DNA of 64,000 bases from Adineta vaga. Taxonomy: Eukaryota > Rotifera. The stretch covers positions 13,516,001 through 13,580,000 of the forward strand of contig CP075494.1 of NCBI GenBank assembly GCA_021613535.1. Direction: 5' to 3'. Position 1 is the stretch's first letter; each line of letters opens with the position of its first letter. The position numbers and the translations under genes were made by a program. This document shows, one piece after another, positions 12,701-23,955 of this stretch. A model generated the notes under the pieces. It was not told where the DNA came from. It made no database searches and saw only the letters and a list, made by a program, of their open reading frames with translations.

Positions 12701-13166
12701 ACATGTGTCACAATTATTTCTGTAAACATAACAATTGAATGACAATCTATCGATATCAGTTAATTAAAACGAAAAATTACATCATAATGAATCCAATGAA
12801 GAACTATTCTTACCGAACATGATGTAATTTTTCTTGTATATCATTATTATCCGATGGAGACAATGATGTCATTTGATTTTTCGAAGCAGTTATATTTGCA
12901 TCTAAACGTGATTTTGCTTGTGCTTGCCACGTGGTTGTTTGTGGTTTCATGACGACAGGTGATTTAATTGGCGCAAAAATTGTTGGAAGAGTTCGACATG
13001 ATGCTGATGGTGTTCGAAAATCACATAAAGATGATGATAATGGAGAATATAATTCATTTGTTTTATTTTGATAAGCATGATGACTTTGAGCAATCCAACG
13101 TGAAACGTAACTTGTTGGTGCTGTAGCTTCAGCAGTTGAAGTATTAAGAACAGTCGTCATTCTCAT
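9738..13166 (-). CDS. CAMSAP: CAMSAP/Patronin-like protein lacking the CH domain (775 aa)
   Basis: Eight exons: 13166-12814, 12350-11620, 11274-11210, 11155-10771, 10715-10344, 10285-10158, 10102-9939, 9867-9738 (2328 nt, phases consistent). The C-terminal ~135 residues are a clear CKK domain, the microtubule minus-end binding module: LARSQSHILTKTNKQAI, then HFVLLFRDHRLQFRAVYVY, then GIGPNIIT, then KWYKYNSGGKRFTNIP and DAITIHNDFW. Upstream, about residues 384-455, is an Arg/Glu/Gln-rich coiled coil (ERMQARKEALIRRQILRR), as in CAMSAPs. A CAG-type run (Gln7-His3) lies in exon 5. The N-terminal 380 residues are low-complexity Ser/Thr/Pro, with one short helix near KEEMLAIIQVVRELWKKQF. No calponin-homology domain exists, although vertebrate CAMSAPs and fly Patronin begin with one. 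An in-frame TGA lies 9 bases before the ATG with no AG between, so a longer N-terminus from this exon is excluded. Expected role: stabilising non-centrosomal microtubule minus ends. Confidence 0.9.
11377..11400. repeat. (AT)n microsatellite in CAMSAP intron 2
   Basis: About 12 uninterrupted AT dinucleotides within the 345-bp intron between CAMSAP exons 2 and 3. This intron and intron 1 (463 bp, 12351-12813) are much longer than the roughly 55-bp norm; no conserved element is seen in either. Confidence 0.9.
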
Positions 13167-14309
13167 CGTCGTTGTTCAATTCGGTTGTGATTAGAAGTGA
13201 GATTTTACTATCTAAATGTGATATATAATACAGACTAGCATATATAAGATTATGTTTGACCCTGGTTTAACAGTCGTATGTCAACATGTCACTGACGCGT
13301 ATGTAAGAAAGAAAGAATATATATATATATATCTATATACATATATGATTAAGAAGAAGAAATAAAAACGAAATGACATCCATAGACATAAGATGAGGAA
13401 AAAGAAGTTATTTGAATAAGATTAGCCTTAGGTGAGAATTCACATAGATCTACGAAAGAAAGTATATTAAGTTCATTGTACGTTCACATCCAAACGATTG
13501 ACCACTAATTCATGTATACGTATGTATAAATCTGAACAAATGATGTAATCGAAAATTTGATACTCAGATGAATAGAGATGGTGAACGAAAAAAGAAAGAA
13601 AAAAGAAAGGAAGAAATTGATAGAGAGTAGTCACTTTTTTCTTCTGTCTCCTTATACTTCCTGATAGGAAACTTCGTTTATTTCTTCAATGTTCTATGGA
13701 CAAGGTTGCTGCTATTACTATACTTACTATTAACAAAATGTCTATTCAACAATAAACTAACTAGTACATATAAGAAAGTAGTAGTTCATGAAGAGAAAGA
13801 CAGAGAAAAAAAAAGAAACTAATGTCAGTCTAATTTATATCAGAAGAAATATGTTGGTGCATATACATACAGTGACAATCAAGGTAGTTAGAAACAAAGA
13901 CCTTGTTCTCTTTTCTCAATGATTTTCGATGTGCATTTTGCTAAATGATGATACTTTGTTCCTCCTCCTCCTCCTCCTTCTTCTTCTTCTTCTTCTACTT
14001 TCGTTTTTTGATTTTCTTTGTCGGTAGACATCAATGTCGTGTAACGATACCCTACAGCTATATCACTCATAGAATGTTATAATAATGATATGAAAACTAG
14101 CTATTTGTCTTAATCATTGTATTTTTTATAGGCGATCGATTTCAATTTGTAATACGTACATTTCTTTTTGAAGATATTCAGCTCTTTTTTTATCAACATG
14201 ATAACGGAGGAAGGAGAAGAGAGAGAGAGAGACATACGAGTAAAAGTCAGTCGAGACTGTCTCATCACTTCAATAAGATCAATGTTTCTTGTATGTATAT
14301 ATACGTGTA

Positions 14310-14374
14310 TGTGTGTGTGTTTTGTATCGGGCTCGTGTGTATACACACACACACACATGTATATATATATATAT
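14310..14374. repeat. Compound TG/CA/TA microsatellite
   Basis: A (TG)n run, a short unique stretch, then (AC)n at 14342-14356 and (TA)n at 14361-14373. The TG and CA blocks can pair as an imperfect inverted repeat. Confidence 0.85.
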
Positions 14375-14565
14375 CATACATATGGATGACCTTCTTTTTG
14401 TACGTTTTTTTCCTCGTTTTTAAAAGTGAAGCAAATCGACATGTTGGTTTGAGTATGTAAAGACGAGAGCAAAGAAAATGACAACCGAAACTCATATGTT
14501 GATTCTGAATATGGAAGATTGAAAGCAAAGATATTACTTAATTTGATACTCTAAGAAATCGCTTT

Positions 14566-14592
14566 TTCTTCTTCTTCTTCTTCTTCTTCTTC
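14566..14592. repeat. (TTC)n trinucleotide repeat
   Basis: Eight or nine tandem CTT/TTC units, a purine/pyrimidine mirror tract. Similar GAA/TTC tracts occur at about 13970-13997 and 16356-16377 in the same intergenic region. Confidence 0.9.
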
Positions 14593-15805
14593 GGAAAAGG
14601 GAACATTATATATACCTGTAAAAATTGAATGATTACGATGCTCAATTGTATGAGTTATCGAACTTTCGAATAGTAGAAATATGATGATTGAGCAAGTTGT
14701 CGATTGCTATTATTTAAATGTATACTATAGTTGTTCTAATGGGTTCTAATTGAGAAGAGATATAATAGTTGTATGTATGTGATCGTTTGAGAATAATTTG
14801 TATATATGTATGTATGTATGTATGAGTCTTCGATCTGAATCAGGCCACGTTCATACGTTCTAAATGTAGATATGAATATGAATATGAATAAAAAAAGAAG
14901 GAGACAGATCGATAGGAAGAATAACCCTTATGATAATATGAGCGGATGGTACAAATGAATGAACATCAAAAAGAAGAACAAGAAAGAAAAAAAGCTGTTA
15001 AAAAAAACGAACAGAATAGGTAGATAAATCAAGCGAAGGTGTATAACAGTATCTTATAACGAACATAACCTTGCATGTTCGATTTCGGTTTCAAACTGAA
15101 CTGGAATCACGTACTTACAGTTATGAAGAAAAAAAGTTTGCGCATGTGCTCCAACAGCAGATATGAACTAAATGAAAAAATATGATCAGAAACCAATGTG
15201 TGATTGTCTTATTTATAAATAGAAGACAGACAGGTTTGAAAATTGATATATGTATTGATAAAATCAACCATTTAATAGAAAATATGATTGTAGACTAGTT
15301 TTTATTGTCTGCCACTAATTATGTGTGTTCGTGATGGAAATGTTTACACGACTATTTGATAACAATTGAGGTAAAATTTTGTTTTCAATTGTTAATATAT
15401 CATGATAATACAATATCAACTTTAGAAAATGAAATGAAATGAATTTGATTAAATATTCAATATTTTCCCTTTTGATCTAACAAATTTTATCAACAAAAAT
15501 CCATGGATTAATCTGGATATTTGATCATTTAATCATGTCTTTATTTCAATTTGAAGAGATCATTGAAAACATTCTTTCTTTATGTTTTGACTTTTTTTTC
15601 TTCTTTTTTTCGAAGAATTAGTAAAACATTTTTGAAATATTGTTGTTAGTCTCCTTGAATACTTTTCGTACTTCACACATTAACCATGAAGATTTAATGT
15701 ATAGGGGCACAATAAGACATTCACATTTTCATTGTCAAGGTTTAATTTTAATTATCTCATAGAATATTTTAAACAAAGATATTTTGTCTTTCATCAGAAA
15801 ACATA

Positions 15806-15963
15806 TATCAAAGAATGTCCAAGAAATCGAATATATTTGGATTGAAATTCGAACACTTATGACACGAAAACAAGGACAATTCATAGGTTTTTATCAATTT
15901 TGTGAAAGATTTCCAGCAACTGTATCATTTCTCATACAAATAGTACAAAGTCCAAAATGTTGA
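15806..15963 (+). pseudogene. Orphan exon-like coding fragment
   Basis: After a TTTCATCAG that could be a splice acceptor (ending about 15797), one frame reads codon-like sequence for about 50 residues to a TGA at 15961-15963. It includes EIEYIWIEIRTL and QGQFIGFYQFCERF and has the amino-acid balance of a real protein, unlike its surroundings. No matching upstream exon is certain; a possible short start exon lies near 15535-15590 (MSLFQFEEIIENI). The family is not recognised. It may be the tail of a small gene, a decayed copy, or chance. Confidence 0.3.
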
Positions 15964-16860
15964 AGGGAACAACTGTGGAATATGATTAATTCTCTTCTCA
16001 CTAATGCACTCTAGTGTCATTTGTATCACCACCTACGCGTGTTATTTCATATTTACGTAGGAAGTATACAACACGTACAGTAAATATACAACAACACTTA
16101 ATTAACTTGAGTTTATTCTCTTCTTAAGAATCAAGATTTCTCAAAGTAGAAACTAAACAAAAATGATGATTTGAAATTTATCTTCTCATTAATATTTAAC
16201 TATTTTATTTGCTTTCGCATTGACGACAATCACATAGTGTGATGATGACATACGACATCTGTGTCAACAGAGTAGTTTTCGGATAATGAAAGGATAAGTT
16301 CTTTATATGAACCAATGGAAAAATCCAAAATAAAAAACAACAAACAATAAAAGAGGGAAGAAGAAGAAGAAGAAGAATTTTTTCATCTTTTCATTCGATC
16401 TTTCTTTATTATTATTTTCCATGACATCAATTTCCTTTCTTTCTTTCATCAGCGTCAACATTATTCCGATATTTAAATAGAAATAAAGAAAAGAAAATCT
16501 TGACATGAAGATCTGATTATTCCTATATATTATCAAAATTGTTTATACAAACAATAATTTAATGGAACTTATTTAGCTATTTATAAGATTAGTTATTAAT
16601 CATGACATAACTTGTTGACTGTCCAAGTTTTTCTTTTTTTTTTCGAAAGACAAAATTTAATCTTTTCTCGACCATTGATTCCGATGAATTTTATTTCGAG
16701 TAACTAAGAAACATTCGAGACAAATCATAGAGAGAAATGTAACAATACACTTGTAAGTTTGTTTTCTTTTAATCTTAAAGAAAAACGTCTAGAGTTAATT
16801 AAATAATTTCAAGCAGATTATATCTCGAGGCAAGGTTTTTATGATTTGAAAATAATCTTT

Positions 16861-16915
16861 ATTCTTTTCTTTTCTTTCTTTTCTCTTCTCTTCTCTTCTC
16901 TTTTCTTTTTCTCTA
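16861..16915. repeat. Polypyrimidine tract (TTCTC/TTTTC)n
   Basis: About 55 bases of pure pyrimidine apart from the flanks, built from TTTTC and TTCTC units, about 120 bases upstream of the FAM199X exon acceptor. It may simply be a microsatellite inside a 5' UTR intron. Confidence 0.8.
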
Positions 16916-17035
16916 TATCGAAGAATAGTCATCAGACGAAAACACGTGAAACTATATCAGATGACGTAAAAATGTACAAGGTTATTTCGCTGTTGTCATT
17001 ACTATAATCGAATTAATTTTGCGTTTATTTTCTAG

Positions 17036-18115
17036 ATGATGCAGTCGTCATCAGGTAATGCTAAAGATGGTAATAGTAGTATCCATCCGTCCTCGTTTCG
17101 TATGAGAAATAATTCCTATTCAACAACACCATTCACAAATAATTATCAATTATCATCATCAACCTTTTGGTCACATCCTCCAACCTTACAAACTCCACCA
17201 CCACCTCCATTAACATTCAATATGAATGGTCAAACATCCATTCAACAATTTCTCAATTCTGATATGCTTGCATCTATGTCAAGAAGTAATTCTCAGCCAG
17301 ATCTAACTGCAACATTAAATACAGTACCATCATCAGTCAATCAATTGACATCATCTAAATCGATGTCTGTTTGTTCGGATGATTTATATATGGATATTGG
17401 TGGTTGTAATAATTCAAGTGTTGTCGATGATTTATTCCTTGGAATAGAAGCGGATTTTATTGGTACATCGGATTTATCAGATTTCTTTGAGAATGAATAC
17501 TTTTCGGAATTAGACTTAGATGATACACGTTCATTATTCCAGCAACTTGCCAATTCTTCTAGTCCATCACAAGCACCACCACCACAACGTAGTGCACCAC
17601 CATCACCTAAACCACAACCAAAGAATCGTTCAAATAATAATGGAAAACAATTACCAACAAAATTATGGTCAAAAATGACTAGTCATGAACAAACATCAGC
17701 AACTGAAGATCTAACACGTACTATTAATGAACAACTTGGACGACGAGAACAATTAGAGATTATTCGAATTTTACAACCAGATGGTCCACGTTTATTACCA
17801 CATCAAACGCAAATTATTCTCGATTTTTCTGGTATGAATGATGAAAAACATCGACGAATTCGAAATATAATTAAATTTAATTTAATTGGCGGTGGTGGTT
17901 CATTGAACGATGAAAGTGATGGTTATTCTTCGTTATCATCAAATAAAAGTGATCCATTATCTCAACGGATTGAAAAAGCATTAAAATTACGTCAACGGAA
18001 AGAACAACGACAAGCAGCTAAAGAACATCGATCGGGTTTATTCAATGCTCAACATCATCAAGTTCTTGAATTGACAAAATGCGATGAAGATATTGAAGTA
18101 GATATCTTATCGTAA
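17036..18115 (+). CDS. FAM199X: FAM199X homologue (359 aa, single coding exon)
   Basis: One exon from ATG to TAA. The first half is low complexity (Ser, Asn, Pro, Thr) with acidic patches such as DLSDFFENEYFSELDLDD. Residues of about 210-285 match the conserved core of human FAM199X by eye: W-S-K-M-T-x-x-E-Q, then LGRREQLEIIRIL, then MNDEKHRRIRNIIKF. Near the C-terminus, LRQRKEQRQAAKEHRSGLF and the final acidic DEDIEVDILS also match the human tail. The family is poorly characterised, so no molecular function is claimed. The start codon directly follows TTTTCTAG, an apparent splice acceptor, so a 5' UTR exon (or a short extra coding exon) lies upstream; the ATG-ATG pair is the first possible start in this exon. 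Confidence 0.88.
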   Translation: MMQSSSGNAKDGNSSIHPSSFRMRNNSYSTTPFTNNYQLSSSTFWSHPPTLQTPPPPPLTFNMNGQTSIQQFLNSDMLASMSRSNSQPDLTATLNTVPSSVNQLTSSKSMSVCSDDLYMDIGGCNNSSVVDDLFLGIEADFIGTSDLSDFFENEYFSELDLDDTRSLFQQLANSSSPSQAPPPQRSAPPSPKPQPKNRSNNNGKQLPTKLWSKMTSHEQTSATEDLTRTINEQLGRREQLEIIRILQPDGPRLLPHQTQIILDFSGMNDEKHRRIRNIIKFNLIGGGGSLNDESDGYSSLSSNKSDPLSQRIEKALKLRQRKEQRQAAKEHRSGLFNAQHHQVLELTKCDEDIEVDILS

Positions 18116-20933
18116 TACTTGTTTTTTTTACATATATATATACATAATCTTGTTGCTCGTTGTTGCTCGTTGTTGTTAACTGTGGAGTTTCTTTCGTCTT
18201 TTTCTTTGCATACAATTGCAATTGTACTCTTCTTTCTCATATCTCTCTGTTTGTATTTATATCATTGTTTTTTCTCGGTCTTTGTCTCTCTTTCTGTGCA
18301 CTTGTTTGTGCCATGTGTGTATGACGATTGGTGACAAAAAAAACGCAAAAGAAACTGAAGAAGTAACATTTTTATTTACGTTTTATTTGACTTGAGTCAT
18401 TTATTATTATTGTTTTAAGTAAAGTGAACATTTCGAATCTAAATGTATTCGAGTAAAGATCAATTTAATTTTGAAAATGATTTCATCTTTAACATCAATA
18501 TCTGTATAAAATACAATTAGTCGAACATCTGCATTTACGTCATTTATGTTACGGATGTATATAATGATAAGAGAAATATATGATAGACTAGGGTTGATTA
18601 TTTCTGACAGTTCTGATTTGAAGAGAACGATTCGGATTACGATGAATAAATGATTTCCAGATCATCTGGTGTTACACAAAGAAAAAAGGGTTTATTAATA
18701 GAAACTTTTACGATTTCAATATGATGAGTGAGACAATGATTAGTTCGTTGGTACATATTAAAGAAAAGCCTAAAGAAACAATATGGAAAATTTCAGCTAA
18801 ATTAAACAATCGATATTTTAGGCATAATAATAATAACATCATCATCATATACAAGTCAAGAAACAACGAAAGTAATAAATTATAAAGAAGAATCGGTTTT
18901 TCTATGCGTAGTAGGAGTAAATAACATATCATTAGAAGATTGTATTCTATTTATCAGATCGTAAGGATTAGGTAGACGACGTTCGAAGAGCAACTGTTTT
19001 GGCCTTACATTTCAATCTTTCTTGAGAGTTTTACATCGTCCTACTGAAGGAAAATTCTTTTCTTTTTTGATAAAGAAACATATCGACTCAGATCGATCTT
19101 ATCACCAGAGAACGTAAATAAGATAGAATGGTGGAGAAAGGGGTTGTCATTAGTTTAGAATGGTATTTAGAGTTTTGATGACAAAATAATCAAATTATTA
19201 TTCAATATCTCAGCAAAATATGATATAAACTTTCGGACAAATGTCAAACGGACTCCGTAATTATGAAACGAGAAGAAATCTATTATTTAAAACTATACAA
19301 AGATTTTCTTTTCCATACTTACTTATCATTGATCGATAGAAAATAGCTGAAAGATTTTTTTTTGTTTCTAAGGAAGAATTTTTTTTTCGAACGTTTCAGT
19401 CGATTAAACATAAATATTTTTTTAGAAAATCGTGATTTCCGTGCTAAATCAAGGATATAATTGAAGCTAGTAATATTAGATGTTTTTATCTCTATTCTGG
19501 AATAATTAATCTTTGTCGAGAAACGCTAGAATAACAAATATTCCGGCATTCTGTAAATATCGACGAAGGTCCGTCGGCTTAACGTTCTGTATATACTCGT
19601 CAAAAACTGACTCTATTGAAAATTAGTCGAAGACAACGATGATGATGAAATGAAGCGAAGATAGATTTTTTTCTGTTGAAGGATAGGTTGATAGGACTTT
19701 GACTAATTTTGTAGTATTTTACAATACCAACCCTCAGCTCTTGTAGTGTCAACGAAACATCAGTTATTTAGATATATAAAAGACTGACAACTCGTCATCT
19801 GATATTATGATAGATATATTTCTCGTATACTTAATCGAAGGAAAAATGAATACGACTCAAGTATCATAACATAACCCATTGATTATCCAAGAGACGTGAG
19901 TAAGGGATAGTATTATAAAAAGAACAGATCTTCTATGGAAACAATGCATTCTATTAAAGAAGAATGGCTATGTTATCGTAAGAATGATATCGATACACAA
20001 AAAAAAAATGGAGAAAAAATTTCGAGTAATGTTAAGACTTATTGTAGAACGTTAGATGTCAATTGACTTCAACAAGGTTAAGTATCCTTCGACCCGATGT
20101 TTGTTTATTTCAGCTTCATCTATCAATGAGACGATATTTGTTTTTTTTTACAGTTGAAAGAAAACCTCTAGTTACCAAAAGATCTGCTAATATCATCGAT
20201 GTTCGTCGGTTTCATTCGTTGAGTAAGATTTGTCTTTTCTTCCTATTTCATATCCTATCATTCTTATGAAATGTTTGTATGGATTTCGTTTTTTTTTCTT
20301 CTAAATAAATGATAAAATTATTGATGTCGTCGTTCGTTCGATGATTGAATGATGATAATGACAAAGAAGAGCTTCATTGCAAATATTATCACCAAACAAT
20401 TTTTGTACCAATATGTCTCGTATGCAATCAATCTATCTATCAAATATATCCATAAGGGACAAATCACCTGCCGCTTAACATTAGACGATAGCATTCGTAC
20501 GAATAAGGAAAAAGAAAATTGATATTGTGCTTTTTCTTCAAGCAAATCAGAATGCGAGAGAGCAAGAGATGACATCAAATTCAAGGACAAAATCACACTT
20601 AGACTCGATTAAGCATTTGATAGTGTGACATCATATAGACAATAACTGTTCACTTTCTCTCTTGTTAGATAACTCTTGACATATCAATCATCTCCTTTGT
20701 TTCTCTCTCCTTGTCGTTCTCTTTTTTTCTTTTTACATTTCTGTACACGATCATGTTAGAGAACAAGTGATTATTCTTTTGGAAAGATCTATGCATGCGT
20801 GTGATTTTTTTTTCTTCTTCGACATTGTATACACAATGACATTTGCTACGATCTGTTGTTGTTGTTGTTAGCATTATTATATTCACACTTTTTTTCTTCT
20901 TTCTTTGCTTCCTTATTTTTATCTCTCGTTTAG
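18116..20933. other. Intergenic region before the titin-like locus
   Basis: 2.8 kb of AT-rich DNA between two plus-strand genes, holding the FAM199X 3' UTR and the promoter and 5' exons of the Ig gene. Most of it shows nothing. One well-formed candidate exon stands at 20154-20222 (listed separately). A (TTG)n stretch lies near 20855-20870, and a T-rich acceptor ends at 20933. Open frames at 18708-18932 and 20318-20886 on the minus strand are low-complexity noise. Confidence 0.5.
20154..20222 (+). other. Candidate 5' exon of the Ig gene (possibly coding)
   Basis: A 69-nt segment bounded by a strong acceptor (T-run then ACAG) and a GTAAGA donor. Spliced to 20934 it stays open in the same frame as the main start at 20996, adding residues such as KPLVTKRSANIIDVRRF. 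It is either 5' UTR or an N-terminal extension whose start lies farther upstream. Transcript data would decide. Confidence 0.4.
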
Positions 20934-20995
20934 ATCAGAAGAGTAGTCAGTCGATCTGTCTTTGTCAGCGCATATTATCGTATACAACTAATGTA

Positions 20996-23955
20996 ATGGC
21001 AAAATCTAAAACTGATACTGGTGAACTCTTTTTAAGTCGTCTCTCGGAAGTTTATACATGTCGTCCAGGTGATAATGTACTTCTTGAATGTTATGTTCGT
21101 CATCAACAAGTTAAATCAGTTGCTTGGTATGCAAATGGTGAATTAGTTGAATTGAAAGGTTTTCGTCTATGGTATCGATATCAACCAACAACAGGTCAAT
21201 GTTCACTTTATCTACGTTCTGTACTTTATTCAGATGAAGGTTCATATTGTTGTATAGCAACAGGTTTAGATGATACAACTGAAATTTTACAACTTCGATT
21301 AGAAATTGATAATCGTAAGAATTTTTTTCTTTTTCTCTTTTTGTCAAATTTTTTATTTTCTGTTTCTTATAGATGATAAAACATGGACTAAAATTCCTAT
21401 CTTACATATGGCTGGATCTGTCTCAGGAGAAGGTAAATATACTGGAATATATCTTTCTATAAACAAGAAAATGAGTTTCTAAATAAATACATCTCTCGGT
21501 ATTTGATGACCTCGATGACATTCAGAAGAAATCTTCTTCTTCTTTTTCTAAAACGTTAACAGAAGCGTGTTTCGTGGTACATTGATTTCTGTATTTTCTA
21601 TCTTCGTCCTTCTTTCTTCGAAGACTTTTCTGGCATCTTATGCTTTACTGCTAATACATATTGTTAACAACCAGTTCTCTTTGCATCTTTCTCGTTTTTT
21701 CTCTCGGCGATGGTGGTAATGTGCTACGGTCTGACCATATACGCAGCCGTATGTTATCCATGCTACGTCGTATAAATTCTATATCAGAACATGCTGTGAA
21801 AGAACAACAAAAAACGATTCTACAAAAATCGAGAAAAAGAAGAGCAAAGATTTTTCTCCGCGACAATGCACTGAGCATATTTGCCGATTGATAACTAATT
21901 AACTAATCGACTAGAAGAAGTGATAGAGAGAGAGGATAGAAGCTTCGAGATAGAGAGAGAGGGAGACAAAATAATATGCTGTTTTGTTTTCTTCGCTAGA
22001 TGAAGAAGAATCAAATACAATCTTTGCAACTCCTCATCAAAAATTGAATACGGAACAAGGTATGTTTCCGGTCCATTGGTACGAACTTCGTCTCGATCGA
22101 CCTCTACCCGATCCAACAACTGTTGACGAAAACAGTCCATTACAACTTTCATGTCGTATAGCTGGTCTTCATATTGACAAATTTGAATGGTTTAGAAATG
22201 GAGAATTGATATCTGTCTCCAATGATAGTCCTCCATCATCATTCGTATCATCAACATCATTAACAACTGATATTGATCATGGCTTATTTTATACATCTTA
22301 TGATACGTTACCAGCACATTTTATTCCTATATTAACTGTTGATCGAACAACAAAACATCGTCATGAAGGTATATATGAATGTCAGGCATCGAATGCTCAT
22401 TATCGCGTATCATCAACATGTAATGTTATTATTAAAGAAATTGAACAACCTGGATTTTCAACTGACGAAGTACATGATATTTTGTTCGTTCATTTTGTTT
22501 TTAATCGAATTTCTTTTTTCTTCTAGGCACGTTCTCCTCGCCCAGTATTTGAAATCAAAAAACGATTAGAAGAGGATCAACAAGAACAAACTCCACCAAT
22601 CGATCGTAAACGTCTTCGATTGGATGAAACAACTAGTAATCGTCAAGTAATACAAAGCCAATTACCATCATTAATCAGTCCTGTTGAATCACCTTTTCGA
22701 ATTTTCGGCGATCAACTTGTACCATCAACAGAATCGAAGAAAGATCCAACGAAAACTGTTACATGGAATGAACAAATTCAAACATTTGTTCAAGTAAATC
22801 TTTTTTGCGTAATTTTTTAATTTTATTCTTCTTATCATCTTTAGAGTAATTTATCAAATGAACCTGATCGATTACTTCCACCTATTCCCGAACGATTAAC
22901 ATCAACATCATCGGATGAAAGTAGTATGTCAGCTGGTGATCTCGAACAACTTCTTCGTTCACATTCATTAATGACAACACAATCATCGATGAAAACTATT
23001 GATACAAGTAGTAGTTCCGATACTGGAAATGAACTAACAGGCATGTCACCAGTATTTTTTCAATTACTTCCATCAAATCTTGAATGTGAAGAAGGTGAAC
23101 GTTTATTACTTTCATGTCAAGTTATAGCTGGTACACAATGTCAAATAAGATGGTTACTTAATGAAATTATGATTTCGGAAAGTGCATTTCGTACTCGACG
23201 TCATTATAATCCGGATACAGGCATTTGTTTTATTATTATTGATCCAACGACAACATCTGATTCAGGATGTTATCGTTTAATTATTTCAAATCAACATGGT
23301 CAAGCTCAATCGATATGTCATGTTCGTATTTTTGTTCGTCAATTACCACCGATGCCTGAAGATGATCAATCAACACGTCTATATTTTGTTAAACCATTAC
23401 CATCAACACCAATCACATGTCGTGATGGTGATACCATTCAATTAACATGTGTTGTTCATGGACGACGACCAATCTATACTCGATGGTTAAAAGATGACCG
23501 ACAAATAATCATTAATGAAAAACAGCAACATACACGTCAAATTTATTTTGATTCTTTAACTGGTAAATCAACATTAACTATTCACGATATATATCCCAAT
23601 GATAGTGGAATATATCGATGTGAAGCAACGAATGATCGAGAAAAAATTAGTACAAATACAACAGTTGATGTTATACGTAAGTATTTAGATTTATGAAATT
23701 ACTCTTTTCTATTCAATTAATCAAATAGATTATCAATATGAAGGTGATAGTGATCGATCTTCTGCTTCGTATATATCCGGTCCACCGAGTGAACCTGAAG
23801 ATGCAAGTGAATTTCAAATGTTACAAGACAAAGCTATATTCAATGAATCTCGTCGTCTTGTCGAAGATTTAGATGCTCGTATTGCTGATTTGTCTCGTGG
23901 AAATTTAACGACAACTGCAGATAATTCCAGATATGGTAATATAGAGTTTCTCTAA
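20996..23955 (+). CDS. N-terminal four-Ig block of the titin-like locus (or separate Ig gene)
   Basis: Six exons: 20996-21314 (acceptor at 20933), 21373-21432, 22000-22469, 22527-22793, 22845-23676 and 23729-23935. If the last donor is not used, the frame ends at TAA 23953-23955, giving 724 aa. Four intracellular I-set-like Ig domains are visible. Ig1 is residues of about 8-105 (VLLECYV, VAWYANG, DEGSYCCIA). Ig2 lies in exon 3 (LQLSCRI, FEWFRNG, EGIYECQA). Ig3 and Ig4 lie in exon 5 (LLLSCQV, IRWLLNE, DSGCYRL; and IQLTCVV, TRWLKDD, DSGIYRCEA). Between Ig2 and Ig3 is a charged, Ser-rich linker. There is no signal peptide or membrane span, which fits a sarcomeric protein. The phase-1 end at 23935 does not fit any acceptor feeding the next Ig exon, so whether this is the N-terminus of the giant protein or an independent gene is open. 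Confidence 0.7.

Larger units (their letters stand above)
13167..17035. other. Long intergenic region upstream of CAMSAP and FAM199X genes
   Basis: 3.9 kb between two divergent genes. It should carry both promoters and at least one 5' UTR exon of the FAM199X homologue, whose start codon directly follows a splice acceptor. It is AT-rich and loaded with simple repeats: (TA)n near 13318-13330, (GGA/GAA)n near 13963-13997, TG/CA/TA near 14310-14374, (TTC)n 14566-14592, (TATG)n near 14800-14823, (GAA)n near 16356-16377 and a pyrimidine tract at 16861-16915. One coding-looking remnant lies at 15806-15963. No calponin-homology-like exon is visible on the minus strand. Confidence 0.6.

Noticed and set aside
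13888-14528. Minus-strand open frames upstream of CAMSAP as possible missing CH-domain exons
   Set aside because: They translate to Glu/Gly runs and His/Thr/Tyr repeats from microsatellites; there is no CH motif and no consistent splice to the CAMSAP start.
16303-16536. 77-codon minus-strand frame
   Set aside because: Phe/Lys/Glu-rich product of (GAA)n and AT-rich DNA, with no homology or context.
21661-21891. 76-codon open frame inside the second Ig-gene intron
   Set aside because: It is more balanced in composition than other intron frames, but there are no good splice sites, and including it would break the phase between exons 21373-21432 and 22000-22469.
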